Part shown: positions 42,855 to 51,627 of the stretch, piece after piece
Numbering within the stretch: position 1 is the first letter of the stretch
How the letters are laid out: every line of letters starts with the position of its first letter
Assembly: GCF_001006785.1 (NCBI RefSeq)
Contig: NZ_CDHO01000002.1
Location: 620,001-684,000, forward strand
Source of the DNA: Hyphomicrobium_B sp001006785
Lineage (GTDB): Bacteria > Pseudomonadota > Alphaproteobacteria > Rhizobiales > Hyphomicrobiaceae
DNA length: 64,000 nt
Reading direction: 5' to 3'
Position numbers and translations under genes: made by a program
The notes under the pieces: generated by a model
Database searches by the model: none
The model's input: only the letters and a program-made list of their open reading frames with translations
What the model was told of the DNA's origin: nothing

Positions 42855-43699
42855 CCCGTCTCGGAGCGCTTCTTCCCGGCGCTAGAGGATACCGCCTCGC
42901 AGCCCTCCTCGCCGCCGCGTTCTGGATCGCGCCCGCCTTCGCAGCCGATCTGACGGCGCGTGACGTGTCGGCGCTTCTGTTCAAGGCGGCTCCCGGAAAC
43001 CGGCCGGTCCTCAGCGGCAAGAATCTGCAAGGGCTCGATCTCGCGGGCCTCGATTTCAAGGGCGCCGACCTCAGCAAATCAGATCTGTTCGGCGCTGATC
43101 TTTCCGGGGCCGACCTTTCACGCACCAATCTCTCCGGCGCGATGCTCGACCGCGTGACGCTGATCGCGGCGCGGCTCGATGGCGCAAACCTCGACAATGC
43201 CAGCCTCATGCGCCCATCGACGACGGCGACGCTCACGCCAAGCCGGGGCGAAGCGATGAGCTTCAAGTCGGCCTCGCTCAAAGGCGCGAAGTTCTTCGGT
43301 GTCTTTGCCGGATCGAACTTCGCGGGCGCCGATCTCACCGATGCCGTTTGTGCGCCGCTGAACAAGACCGGCTTTATCGAATACATCTGGCGAACTGATT
43401 TGTCGGGCGCGAACCTCTCCGGGGCGCAGCTGACGCGAGCCAACATGATGCAAACGCGCTTCAGCTTCGCAGTGCTGAGAGACGCCTCCCTGCACGACAC
43501 TATTTTGCGCGAGGCCGATCTTTCCGGTGCTGTGCTGACTGGTGCGGATCTCTCGGGCGCCGACCTGACAGGTGCTGATCTCAGCGGTGCCGACGTGACA
43601 GGCGCCAACCTCGACGGCGCCAAGCTGCACGATGCTAAAGGTCTCGAAAGCCTGAAGGGCCTAGCTCTGGCGCGAAACTTCGAAAGGACAATTCGCTAG
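42851..43699 (+). CDS. Exported pentapeptide-repeat protein
   Basis: A 282-residue precursor with a signal peptide (about residues 1-31, LAALLAAAFWIAPAFAAD). Two blocks of A(D/N)LXX repeats follow, one around residues 60-120 (GADLSKSDLFGADLSGADLS) and one from about 185 to the end (ADLSGADLTGADLSGADVTG). The blocks are joined by a non-repeat insertion, about 121-150, containing STTATLTPSRGE. Such repeats form a right-handed beta-helix. The export signal points to the periplasm; the partner is unknown. It overlaps the CinA-type gene by 4 bases. Confidence 0.85.
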   Translation: MTRLGALLPGARGYRLAALLAAAFWIAPAFAADLTARDVSALLFKAAPGNRPVLSGKNLQGLDLAGLDFKGADLSKSDLFGADLSGADLSRTNLSGAMLDRVTLIAARLDGANLDNASLMRPSTTATLTPSRGEAMSFKSASLKGAKFFGVFAGSNFAGADLTDAVCAPLNKTGFIEYIWRTDLSGANLSGAQLTRANMMQTRFSFAVLRDASLHDTILREADLSGAVLTGADLSGADLTGADLSGADVTGANLDGAKLHDAKGLESLKGLALARNFERTIR

Positions 43700-43763
43700 A
43701 GCGCTGGCAATCCCGTATCCGCATTCACGCGCCTAACGAAGCAAAGGCATCCGGAGCACGCGT

Positions 43764-43876
43764 TGATGGCGGCCTTCGCGGCCATGACGTTCTGAGCCGA
43801 GCACTCCGACGTCGTCATCGCAGTGCGCCTGCCAACGTCCATCTTCGTCATGGCCGCGCAGCCGGCCATCCATGAC
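43764..43876. repeat. Inverted pair of REP-like palindromes
   Basis: Two imperfect palindromes face each other between the pentapeptide gene and the COQ10-like gene: GATGGCGGCC TTCG CGGCCATGAC (43765-43788) and GTCATGGCCG CGCA GCCGGCCATCCATGAC (43847-43876). GTCATGGCC...GGCCATGAC-type palindromes occur between genes in Rhizobiales, and this looks like one such pair, partly degenerate. The rest of the gap 43700-43929 shows no convincing gene. Confidence 0.5.
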
Positions 43877-43929
43877 AAGCAAAGGTTCTGCTCTGCACGA
43901 CCGGATCGTTTGCCGCCGTCAGACTGTTC

Positions 43930-44394
43930 TCACACCCGCGCCGACGGACCGTAAACGTGGGCGGCCCGTTCTTCGAAGGCTTGCGCGAAGCGCCGGAATG
44001 CCTGGTCGAACATCGCTCCCATCAGCGCGCCCATCAGCATCGACTTGAACTCGTAGTCGATGAAGAAATCGATCGTTGAACCCGTGCCGGCAGCATCGTC
44101 CTTGAACGTCCAGTGATTGATCAGGCGCTTGAACGGGCCGTTCAAATAGCTGACGTCGATCTTCAGATCGCTCGGCTTTGTCAGCACGCGCGTCGTGAAA
44201 CTTTCGCTGATCGACTTGTAGCCGATATTCATCCGCGCAGTAAGTTCTTCGCCCTCGCCAACCGGCTGCCGTGAGAGCACGACGAGCCCCGTGCACAGCG
44301 GCAGGAATTCGGGATAGCGCTCGACGTCGGCGACGAGCGCGAACATCTGGTTGGCGGTAAAGGCGACGTGGCGTGTGGTCTTGAATGATGGCAT
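43930..44394 (-). CDS. COQ10/RatA-family ubiquinone-binding START protein
   Basis: A 154-residue START-domain protein. It begins MPSFKTTRHVAFTANQMFAL and continues VADVERYPEFLPLCTGLVVL, a pattern shared by yeast COQ10, bacterial RatA and related lipid-binding proteins. The family binds coenzyme Q or affects ribosome association (RatA toxin); in alphaproteobacteria it is often next to lipA, which is not present here. Length is typical (about 150). It is transcribed towards the REP pair. Confidence 0.85.
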   Translation of the reverse strand: MPSFKTTRHVAFTANQMFALVADVERYPEFLPLCTGLVVLSRQPVGEGEELTARMNIGYKSISESFTTRVLTKPSDLKIDVSYLNGPFKRLINHWTFKDDAAGTGSTIDFFIDYEFKSMLMGALMGAMFDQAFRRFAQAFEERAAHVYGPSARV

Positions 44395-44530
44395 GGCTGC
44401 AATTCGACGGCGCTATGGGCCGCCCGATCTGGCGCGACTGCCCAGCCCCGTGCCCGTCACGGGATCAGTTGCCATAATGCACAAAGCGGCCGCCGTGCAT
44501 GAGGCCGAGCGGCGCAACGTCGGGATCGCG

Positions 44531-44785
44531 TCAGGCGAGAATACGCGCCAGAAGCACGACGATGATCGCGCCGATCGCCGCCGTAACGACTTGCGATAAG
44601 AAGGCATTGCCGATGCCGAGGTTGATGCCCAGCGCCTTGAACAGATAGCCGCCGACGAATGCACCGATGATACCGGTTATCAGATAGCGGATCAGACCAT
44701 TGCCGCCGACGACGAACGAAGCGAGGAAACCGGCAAGGATGCCGATGACTGCGAAGACAAGCAGATCGCGCGTTTGTTCGTCCAT
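44531..44785 (-). CDS. GlsB/YeaQ/YmgE family stress-response membrane protein
   Basis: An 84-residue membrane protein with three hydrophobic helices and glycine-rich motifs (GILAGFLASFVVGGNGLIRY, ITGIIGAFVGGYLF, AIGAIIVVLLARIL), the hallmark of the transglycosylase-associated protein/GlsB family. It is induced by stress in several bacteria; the exact function is unknown. GGAGG lies 6 bases before the ATG, a strong site for a small gene. It is monocistronic, between the COQ10-like gene and a lipoprotein gene. Confidence 0.9.
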   Translation of the reverse strand: MDEQTRDLLVFAVIGILAGFLASFVVGGNGLIRYLITGIIGAFVGGYLFKALGINLGIGNAFLSQVVTAAIGAIIVVLLARILA

Positions 44786-44878
44786 GGTCAGCCTCCGAAA
44801 GTCTGGCTTCGAAAGTTTTGCAATCTCACAGCCGCGCGCATGCCCGACAGGAGTTCACCTGCCGCCGGCGCGCTGCCT

Positions 44879-45166
44879 TTAGACGTGGCAGCGAGCGCCG
44901 AGGTACTGATTGAGTAGCTGATTGTACCTGTCAACGTCGGCACGCTGACCGGCCGAGAGGCTGCCGCCGCTGCTCGCGCGCTCGACCTGAGCGGGCACGC
45001 CCTTGGAATCAAGACGATTGAGCTGCCCACGAATCGAGTCGCAGCTTTCGCCGCTCGGCAGCGCTCGAGGACCCGGATCCTGATAGCTCTTGCCGGATGC
45101 ACCACCGCATCCCTGCAGAAGCGTTGACAAAGCGGCGACCGTTACGATCGCAATAAAACCCCGCAT
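44879..45166 (-). CDS. Small putative lipoprotein
   Basis: A 95-residue precursor. A hydrophobic signal (FIAIVTVAALSTLLQG) is followed by the lipobox LLQGC, with the mature protein starting at Cys17. The mature part has a Cys pair: CDSIRGQLNRLDSKGVPAQV and ARCHV at the C-terminus. It contains one short region shared with the neighbouring lipoprotein at 45404-45820. The start at 45166 places the signal directly after the ATG; the longer upstream frame does not fit. The function is unknown. Confidence 0.7.
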   Translation of the reverse strand: MRGFIAIVTVAALSTLLQGCGGASGKSYQDPGPRALPSGESCDSIRGQLNRLDSKGVPAQVERASSGGSLSAGQRADVDRYNQLLNQYLGARCHV

Positions 45167-45360
45167 TCCGCACAATCCCACTGGCTTGATAAATGGCAGC
45201 GAAGCCCGATTATACGCACTGCACACTAAAGACCATAGAGCTGCTGCGTTTTGCAACTCCTGATGGCCTTCATGTGGCAACGATGCAGCATCGTCGGAGT
45301 TCGGCGCACTCTGAGCATGACTGAATACGAGCAGAACTCTGCGCGCGAATTCATGCGTTT

Positions 45361-45382
45361 CGGAGATGCCGAAGCATCTCCG
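45361..45382 (-). terminator. UUCG-tetraloop hairpin after the 138-residue lipoprotein gene
   Basis: On the minus strand CGGAGATGC pairs with GCATCTCCG around a TTCG loop: a 9-pair stem closed by an exceptionally stable tetraloop (45361-45382). Few T bases follow, so it may act with Rho or as a 3'-end stabiliser. It lies about 20 bases after the stop at 45404. Confidence 0.6.
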
Positions 45383-45403
45383 TGCATTCGATATTATCGA
45401 GCG

Positions 45404-45820
45404 TCAGTTCGCTGCCGGAGTACCAGCAGCCGGAGCCGCGGGTTGCGTGCTTGCCGTCTGTGCCGCCGGAGCAGCAGGCTGCGCCTGAGCGGTTTGCGCC
45501 GGAACCTTCGGGCCGCAGCGCGTCTGGAAATCCGCGTAGGCCTTGTTGAGTTCAGCCTGCTTCTGCAGAGCCGAGCGTTTCACCGAAACCTTGACGGTCT
45601 TCCCGTCGCCGGCTTTTTCCAGCCGTTCGATCGTGCCGTCGCCTTTCAGCGTGTTGATCTGGCTCGCGAGCGACACGCACACTGGGTCGGTCTTGGCCGC
45701 CGTCGTGTCGGGACCGAGCGATTGCGTCGAAAGACCGAAATTCGAACCGTCCGCGCATCCGCAGGTCAGTCCTGCTGCAAGCACGGCCAAAGCAAGCTTG
45801 CCCGTTGCGCCCTCAATCAT
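45404..45820 (-). CDS. Putative lipoprotein related to the one at 44879
   Basis: A 138-residue precursor with a signal (LALAVLAAGLTCGC) and a lipobox ending at Cys. The mature part has CVSLASQINTLKGDGTIERL and TRCGPKVPAQ, which resemble CDSIRGQLNRLDSKGVPAQV in the neighbour, with two Cys at matching ends. The last ~30 residues are Ala/Pro/Gln-rich (TAQAQPAAPAAQTASTQPAA). The start at 45820 was chosen because it begins the signal. Function unknown; a small coiled-coil-like envelope lipoprotein is likely. Confidence 0.72.
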   Translation of the reverse strand: MIEGATGKLALAVLAAGLTCGCADGSNFGLSTQSLGPDTTAAKTDPVCVSLASQINTLKGDGTIERLEKAGDGKTVKVSVKRSALQKQAELNKAYADFQTRCGPKVPAQTAQAQPAAPAAQTASTQPAAPAAGTPAAN

Positions 45821-46059
45821 CTTCCACCCCCGGATCGTTGCAACCTGCAACAGCACGCGCACACAGGCTTTCTGCTTAAGGACGGTAAAGCTGCACCCGC
45901 AAGCCGTGCGAGGCGCCTCGTCCCCAACGAACAGAAGCGGAGGAGTTCGAAATTGTGGACATCAGCCACATGGTGCTGAACCGCAACAGCGGCGGCACAA
46001 GCCGCGCCGCCGGGCGTCAATTGCGCCGCGTTTCACGCGGTATCCGTCTTCGTGGACCG

Positions 46060-46386
46060 TTAGTGGACGCTGCGTCCGCGAACCTTACCCGCCGCCTTCG
46101 CGCTGCCCGGAAGCACCGAGTCGAACCCTTTGCGGATTTCTTCGAGCGCCTGCGCATCGCTTTTCTGGCCGTTGAGCGCGGCTGAATTTGCGACGTGATG
46201 GCCGATCTGCGCGAGAAGCCGTCCCCAATCCTGGAGCTGATCGCCCAGCGCCTCGCCGTTGATTGTGACCATCAGCGCACCATCCGCGACCCAGGCGCGG
46301 ATCAGTTCGACGGCTTGCTGGGCTTCCGGGACACCATCAGGGATATCGAGTTCCAGGGGCCGTTCGGTGTCTTGCAGATTGCTCAT
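46060..46386 (-). CDS. DUF5076 domain protein
   Basis: A 108-residue soluble protein beginning MSNLQDTERPLELDIPDGVP and having WVADGALMVTINGEALGDQL and LGDQLQDWGRLLAQIGHH. This matches DUF5076, a small family of Rhizobiales without known function. No signal peptide or membrane helix is seen. It lies between the lipoprotein genes and the FtsB-like gene on the minus strand, with its own short intergenic stretches, so it is probably a separate unit. Confidence 0.72.
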   Translation of the reverse strand: MSNLQDTERPLELDIPDGVPEAQQAVELIRAWVADGALMVTINGEALGDQLQDWGRLLAQIGHHVANSAALNGQKSDAQALEEIRKGFDSVLPGSAKAAGKVRGRSVH

Positions 46387-46512
46387 GTCAACGGCGCCTT
46401 CAATACGCGATACAGATGGGGGTCGGGCAGATTTAATAGGCGCGGGACGCTATCGCAAGGGCGTTGCGTGGCAGCGCGGTCTTGCAGCCGAAAATGCGGG
46501 GGTTTTCGCGAC

Positions 46513-46842
46513 CTATCGCGATGCTACGATTTTATCGTTGCTGCGGACATAGCCGAGCACATCGCGCGCGATTTCTTCGACCAGATCGGAATTGGGAACT
46601 TCCGGAGATAGCAGAGCCACATCGCGACGCAGTTTGGCGCGCACGGATTCAAGGCCCTTGTTCTCGAAATCGAGAAGCGCCGATCGTTCGATGAGGCGCG
46701 TGCGCGCTTCAAATCCATGCCGGCCGTAGCGGGCATGATAGACGAAATAGGCGGTCGACGTCAGGCAGGCAAGCAACACGAATATCTGCCGGGTGAGATG
46801 TCGATGCCTATTTCGCCTTTCAGGCCTATTGGCACGCAGCAC
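46513..46842 (-). CDS. FtsB/DivIC-like septum formation initiator protein
   Basis: A 109-residue protein with an N-terminal basic region, one membrane segment (QIFVLLACLTSTAYFVYHA) and a short coiled coil (EARTRLIERSALLDFENKGLE). It ends PNSDLVEEIARDVLGYVRSN. This is the FtsB/DivIC pattern: a small bitopic protein that bridges FtsL and FtsQ at the division site. The start is GTG at 46842 and no good ribosome site is seen, so the exact start is uncertain. In many alphaproteobacteria it sits next to eno or pdhA, which are not here. Confidence 0.78.
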   Translation of the reverse strand: MLRANRPERRNRHRHLTRQIFVLLACLTSTAYFVYHARYGRHGFEARTRLIERSALLDFENKGLESVRAKLRRDVALLSPEVPNSDLVEEIARDVLGYVRSNDKIVASR

Positions 46843-47103
46843 TGATTCACGCTCCGAGGGAGGAGATCGTTGATGGGAACGATGTTATGGGGCGGTCCGC
46901 TTAAGGGCAGGTAAATTCATCCGAGATTTCAATCGCGAATCTCTCGGGCGGGCGCGCGGCTAAATGGGCTCGGGCACGTTGGATTCTGCGACCTGCGGCC
47001 AGGCACAGGCGAGCGCGCACGTCGGACGGCATGGTACATTTGCGCAATGTCAGGCGACGGGAAAGGAGCGGTCAGAGCCGACGCGCTGGATCAGGCCAAC
47101 AGC

Positions 47104-47481
47104 CTAGAAACGATGCTTCATGCTGCCGTGGATCGTAAGATCCTGCGGCGATTCCGGACCGGCGGCCGGTTCGCTGTTCTGTTCGCTTCGATTGTCTTCG
47201 GCCGCGCCGTAAAGCAGCTCGAGACCGAAGTCCATTTTGGGCAACGTGCCGAGCTTGCCAAGACCCGGGATGCGGATTTCGGCTCCTTCCTCGCTCTTCG
47301 GCGCGGACTGATCTTGCACTTGCGCTTTCGGAGCATCAGGCGCTCCGTTCGGGATCGCCATACGCTGCTCGTCAAGCGCGAATGCTCCGGTGGTCGCAGC
47401 AGCGGCAACGGCCGCCAACATGCCAAGCACCAATGCTGTTCTTCTCACCAAAACCCCGCAATGCCTTGCAAGCACGCACAT
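47104..47481 (-). CDS. Exported protein of unknown function
   Basis: A 125-residue precursor with a signal peptide (LVLGMLAAVAAAATTGAFAL). A polar, low-complexity mature part follows: acidic and Pro/Gln-rich, with the segment IRIPGLGKLGTLPKMDFGLE. The last part is rich in Ser/Glu/Asn. The start at 47481 places the signal near the N-terminus; an in-frame GTG at the signal start is also possible. Coding is plausible but not certain, because the product has no recognisable family. Confidence 0.5.
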   Translation of the reverse strand: MCVLARHCGVLVRRTALVLGMLAAVAAAATTGAFALDEQRMAIPNGAPDAPKAQVQDQSAPKSEEGAEIRIPGLGKLGTLPKMDFGLELLYGAAEDNRSEQNSEPAAGPESPQDLTIHGSMKHRF

Positions 47482-47651
47482 GTAATACTGATGAGCGGTC
47501 GGTCGTGGAACTTCAATGCCCTTTTCAGAGCCCTGGCCCTCACGGTGCCGTTTCTGGTGATGCTGTTGTATCATCGCCATGTTGCTGACGCGACACAGAA
47601 GTTTCCAAATATTACAGGCCTAGAACTTGCCAGTTTTCGGCGAAACGCGAA

Positions 47652-47676
47652 AAGGGCCGCCTTGCGGGCGGCCCTT
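47652..47676 (-). terminator. Intrinsic terminator after the porin gene
   Basis: AAGGGCCGCC (47652-47661) pairs with GGCGGCCCTT (47667-47676). On the minus strand this reads as a 10-pair stem followed by TTTTCG, about 30 bases beyond the porin stop at 47705. Confidence 0.8.
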
Positions 47677-47704
47677 CCATTCTGACGCAGACGGGAGGTA
47701 GCGA

Positions 47705-49045
47705 TCAGAACTGAATGCGTGCGCCGGTGATGACCATGTCGAAGGCGTCGAGCGCGGCCGTATCGCCGGTCGAGTTCGTCAGGTCGCCGTCGGCGTGACG
47801 GTAGATGACGTACAGGTCCATCGCAGCGGCATCGATGTTCTGAACGATACCGGCAGCCCAGAAGTTGACTTCGCCGTCGTGCACGTATCCCGACGCCCCG
47901 CCGTCAACGGCGAAGGTCTTGCCAGTGCGCGATCCGAGGTTGTCATGGCGATATTCGCCGAACACCGTCGTTTTGCCGAGCGGCAGCCACTTCTGCTCGA
48001 TACCGCCCTGGATGAACCAGAGATCGCTCTTGCTCTCAGCAGCCGCAGAGATCAGCTCGACGCCGTGGTCGATCGTCTGGCCGTAGCCGCCGTAGACATA
48101 GAGGCCGGTCGGAGCGTGCTGGATGGTGGCCGCGCCACCCCACCATTCGCAATCCTCACGGGTCGCACCCGTCGCGCTGAACGGCGCGCAGCCGGTCAGA
48201 TTCTCGTCGGTGCTCTTTTCCCAGCCGCCTTTGGCGAGGATGTTGAAATCGCCCCACTTTTCTTTGTAGGTCAGCGCGACGCCGGTCTGGTCGTCTTCGC
48301 CCCACGAAGCCGTCAGCACGAAGCCGAGGATCGTCGGCGAGTCGTAGCGGACGATGTTGCGGCGGCCGTTCTGACCGCTCGTGCCGTTGTCGGCGCCACG
48401 CAGAATGTCGTTCCAGCGGATGGCGGTGCCGCCAAGCTGTGCGCCACCGCTTCTCAGCTGGAAGCGGCCCTGCGCCACGGCAGCAGCCTGGGCGTCGGAG
48501 TAGTTGCGCGTGTTCACGCCATCGGCATCGTCCAGAAGATGGTACGTCGCCGAGCCTTCGAGGCCGACTGTGAGCTTTCCGAAGTCTTTGCTCTTCAGCC
48601 ACCAGTTGCTCTTACGAACGATGAGCGAGTTGTTCGGAGAGTTGGCATCCGTGCTCGACGGGCCGGTCTGGTCCCATTTGTTCGATGGGTTGCCCTGGAC
48701 GCCGATTTCCAACGTGTAACCAGCCGAGTATCCGTTGGCGATTTTCGCTTCGCCGGAGAACTTCACGCGCGACTGCTCGAGCGAGTTCGTGCCGACGTAG
48801 GCGTTGCGCTCCGAACCGTCATCCCAGAAGTAGACGGCTTCGTTGACCCAGCCGGAAATCGTGAGCGAGACCTTGCGGTTACCCTTGCGGGCCGTCGTCG
48901 CCTCAAGCTCAGCGATGCGTTCTTCAAGATCGGCGCAGCAGTTGCCGCCCAGATCGGCTGCGGAGGCTTGCGTAAAGCTCATCGCAAGTCCAAACGCCGC
49001 CAACAACGCAAGACGGCTGCACGATAGTGTGAATACCGATTTCAT
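47705..49045 (-). CDS. Outer-membrane porin (Hyphomicrobiales porin family)
   Basis: A 446-residue precursor. A signal peptide (LALLAAFGLAMSFTQASAAD) is followed by a Cys pair GGNCCADLEERIAELEATTA, a short coiled coil that trimerises such porins. The barrel starts RKVSLTISGWVNEAVYFWDD and ends with aromatic Phe in ITGARIQF, as needed for outer-membrane insertion. Constriction-type residues cannot be assigned. The start at 49045 gives the signal and has GAGGGG upstream. It is monocistronic with its own terminator, as expected for an abundant protein. Confidence 0.92.
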   Translation of the reverse strand: MKSVFTLSCSRLALLAAFGLAMSFTQASAADLGGNCCADLEERIAELEATTARKGNRKVSLTISGWVNEAVYFWDDGSERNAYVGTNSLEQSRVKFSGEAKIANGYSAGYTLEIGVQGNPSNKWDQTGPSSTDANSPNNSLIVRKSNWWLKSKDFGKLTVGLEGSATYHLLDDADGVNTRNYSDAQAAAVAQGRFQLRSGGAQLGGTAIRWNDILRGADNGTSGQNGRRNIVRYDSPTILGFVLTASWGEDDQTGVALTYKEKWGDFNILAKGGWEKSTDENLTGCAPFSATGATREDCEWWGGAATIQHAPTGLYVYGGYGQTIDHGVELISAAAESKSDLWFIQGGIEQKWLPLGKTTVFGEYRHDNLGSRTGKTFAVDGGASGYVHDGEVNFWAAGIVQNIDAAAMDLYVIYRHADGDLTNSTGDTAALDAFDMVITGARIQF

Positions 49046-49289
49046 CGGTGCCCCTCTGTTTTTACAGACCCCAACCAGAACGGCACGCCATTTCCCCTGA
49101 TCGCGCCGGACAATTCCTGCCATTGCGCTGTGAGAAATATCGTTTCCCCAAATCAGCGCCTTGGGCACTGAAAAGCATGCCAGTTTAACAGATGCGTGAC
49201 AGTCGGGCCCTCAAGGCGTTGCAACGCAGCAACAGGTGGTCCTTTAGACCATTTCTGTGCTTTAACAGACACATGGAAGGTTAGCTGCG

Positions 49290-50522
49290 GTGGCCATGGA
49301 AACTGTTTTTGACGTTGCAGTCGTTGGCGCCGGACCAGCGGGGCTTGCCGCCGGCCTCGCATGCGCCGAATCCGGGCTTCGTACGATTGTGATTGGACCG
49401 CGATCCGATCCCCGCGACGGGCGTTCCGCGGCGCTGATGGACGGTTCCGTCAACCTTCTGAAAAGACTTTCAGTTTGGGATAAAGCCGCGGACGCGGCGG
49501 CGCCGCTGCAGGGCATCCGTCTCATCGATGCGACGGGCGGGCTCGTTCGGGCTCCGGAAGTGCTGTTCGAAGCCGCCGAAATCGGCCTTGGCGCTTTTGG
49601 CCACAATATCCCGAACTCGGCGTTGACCGCTGCTCTGGAAGCCACGTCGCATCCGCTTCTGACGCGGCTCATCGACCCGCGAGCGACGGTATCCGATTTG
49701 GCCGGAAGCGAAGCAGTGTTGTCGACCAGCACCTCCGAAGTGATCAGGTGCCGTTTGGTCGTCGCCGCCGACGGCCGTGAGTCACCAGCCCGTACCGCCG
49801 CTGGGATCAGCACGACGAACTGGAGCTATCCGCAGGCCGCCGTCGTCGCCACATTCGCTCACACGCGGCCCCATCGCGGTATCTCCACCGAGTTGCATCG
49901 GCCGATGGGTCCTCTGACCGTCGTCCCCGCCCCCGGCAATACGTCGAACCTCGTCTGGGTGGAATCGCCCGAAGAAGCCCAGCGCCTGGCCGATCTCGAT
50001 GACGACAGCTTCGGCCGCGAACTCTCGACCCATATCGGAGACCTGCTCGGCGCTGTTTCACTCCTTACGCCGCGAAGGACCTTCCCGCTCTCCGGCCGCA
50101 CGGCGGACGTTCTGGGCCGTTCGCGCGTCGCGCTCGTCGGCGAAGCGGCGCACGTCATCCCGCCGATCGGCGCGCAGGGCCTCAATCTCGGCTTTCGAGA
50201 CGCGGCGACGATCGCCGAGCTTGCGGGTGCGGCCCGGTGCGCTGGGACCGACATCGGCGGCGACGATGTCCTCGCGAACTACGACCGGCTGAGGCGCCGC
50301 GATATCGCCTCCCGCGTCTTTGCCGTCGATGTGCTCAACCGGTCGTTGCTGTCCTCGATTCCGGGTGTCCATCTCGCCCGCGGTTTCGGGCTTTTCGCCC
50401 TCGCAACCAGCCGCCGCTTGCGCGCCCGTGTCATGCGCGAGGGCGTCATGCCGGGCTCGGACGTGCCTGAGTTTATGCGCCCGTTGCATCGAAGCGGGGA
50501 AATCCCAGCCGCCCGAGCTTGA
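49290..50522 (+). CDS. UbiH/UbiF-family ubiquinone-biosynthesis-type hydroxylase
   Basis: A 410-residue FAD monooxygenase with the Rossmann motif AVVGAGPAGLAAGLACAESG, the middle motif VVAADGRESPARTAA and the C-terminal GEAAHVIPPIGAQGLNLGFRDA. The last matches the UbiH/UbiF/UbiI subfamily signature (IPPIGAQGLNLG), so it probably hydroxylates a ubiquinone ring precursor. GTG at 49290 has AAGG about 10 bases upstream; the ATG at 49296 is the alternative. Divergent from the porin. A lipid A acyltransferase gene follows on the same strand. Confidence 0.88.
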   Translation: MAMETVFDVAVVGAGPAGLAAGLACAESGLRTIVIGPRSDPRDGRSAALMDGSVNLLKRLSVWDKAADAAAPLQGIRLIDATGGLVRAPEVLFEAAEIGLGAFGHNIPNSALTAALEATSHPLLTRLIDPRATVSDLAGSEAVLSTSTSEVIRCRLVVAADGRESPARTAAGISTTNWSYPQAAVVATFAHTRPHRGISTELHRPMGPLTVVPAPGNTSNLVWVESPEEAQRLADLDDDSFGRELSTHIGDLLGAVSLLTPRRTFPLSGRTADVLGRSRVALVGEAAHVIPPIGAQGLNLGFRDAATIAELAGAARCAGTDIGGDDVLANYDRLRRRDIASRVFAVDVLNRSLLSSIPGVHLARGFGLFALATSRRLRARVMREGVMPGSDVPEFMRPLHRSGEIPAARA

Positions 50523-50593
50523 CGGGGCTGTTCCCCGGCGGGCAAGACTTCCCGCCTTGATCTCTTTCAACTGAGGGAATGTGACCGCTGTCT

Positions 50594-51514
50594 TTGGACG
50601 TGCCGACTTCACCGCTGCGTGACCTGCAGTTCAGGCTTGAATATGCGCTGTTGCGACTGATCGTCGGCATCGTGCGCATCGTGCCGCTCGACGTCGCGAC
50701 GCACCTGTCCGCATGGAGCTGGCGGCGCCTCGCGCCTTTGATCAATCCGAAACGGCACAAGCGCGCGCTCGACAATCTGCGCATCGCCTTTCCCGAGAAG
50801 TCGGAGGCGGAGCGGACGGCCATCGCACTCGCGCACTGGGAAAATCTCGGTCGCGTCATGGCCGAGACGATGCGCATCGATCAAGTGATTGCCGATCCGA
50901 CGCGTCTGGTCATCAGGAACCCGAAGGTCTTTGAGCGCTACTCGAGCAAGCTCGGCCCCATCGTCGGCGCGTCCCTGCACATGGGAAACTGGGAGCTTGC
51001 GATCTGGCCTTTGACCATCGCAGGCGCCGATCCGGCTTGCGTCTATCGCTCGGTCAACAATCCCTACATCGACCGCTACCTGCGCTATCAGCGCCGCGAT
51101 CTTTATCCGGGCGGCATGTTCGGGCGCGGCAAGGTCGAAGGCGACCACGGCGAGTCGCAGAAAACCGCGCGCATCATCATGGATTTCGTCCGTTGCGGCG
51201 GACGCCTCGGTGTCGTCTGCGATCTTTATGACCGTTCCGGCCTGCCGGTGCCGTTTTTCGGCAAGGACGCGCGCACAGTCGCGATCCCAGCGATGATCGC
51301 CCGCCGTGCCGGCGCCCGCATCTGGATGTCGCGCTGCATGCGCATCGGCAAGGACAGCCGCTTCGAGATCGAACTCAAAGAGCTTCGTATTCCGCGCACG
51401 GCCAACCACGGCGAAGACGTCAAGTGGGCGACCGCTGCGATGACCCGGCAGTTTGAGGAATGGGTTCGCGAGATGCCGGAACAGTGGATGTGGTCCAACC
51501 GGCGCTGGAGCTAA
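50594..51514 (+). CDS. Lipid A biosynthesis lauroyl/myristoyl acyltransferase (HtrB/LpxL family)
   Basis: A 306-residue LABLAT-family enzyme that adds a secondary acyl chain to lipid A at the inner membrane. An N-terminal hydrophobic segment (YALLRLIVGIVRIVPLDVAT) anchors it. The HxxxxE catalytic motif lies in GASLHMGNWELAIW near residue 140, followed by GRLGVVCDLYDRSG and an RRAGARIW region. The start is TTG at 50594, preceded by GAGGGA at a slightly long distance; a GTG two codons later is possible. Links to the lptFGD operon by pathway only. Confidence 0.87.
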   Translation: MDVPTSPLRDLQFRLEYALLRLIVGIVRIVPLDVATHLSAWSWRRLAPLINPKRHKRALDNLRIAFPEKSEAERTAIALAHWENLGRVMAETMRIDQVIADPTRLVIRNPKVFERYSSKLGPIVGASLHMGNWELAIWPLTIAGADPACVYRSVNNPYIDRYLRYQRRDLYPGGMFGRGKVEGDHGESQKTARIIMDFVRCGGRLGVVCDLYDRSGLPVPFFGKDARTVAIPAMIARRAGARIWMSRCMRIGKDSRFEIELKELRIPRTANHGEDVKWATAAMTRQFEEWVREMPEQWMWSNRRWS

Positions 51515-51627
51515 CCTCAGACTGAGCTCCGGCGCTGCCCACGGCGTCCGGAACCGGTGCGCTCGGCCAGGCGTTGTTACTTGCTGACCTCAAACATCAG
51601 CGGTTCGGCGTTCGGCATGAGAAGCGC

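Noticed and set aside
43696..43878. 60-residue minus-strand frame downstream of the pentapeptide gene
   Set aside because: It is almost entirely made of the REP-like palindromes at 43764-43876 and has no ribosome site.
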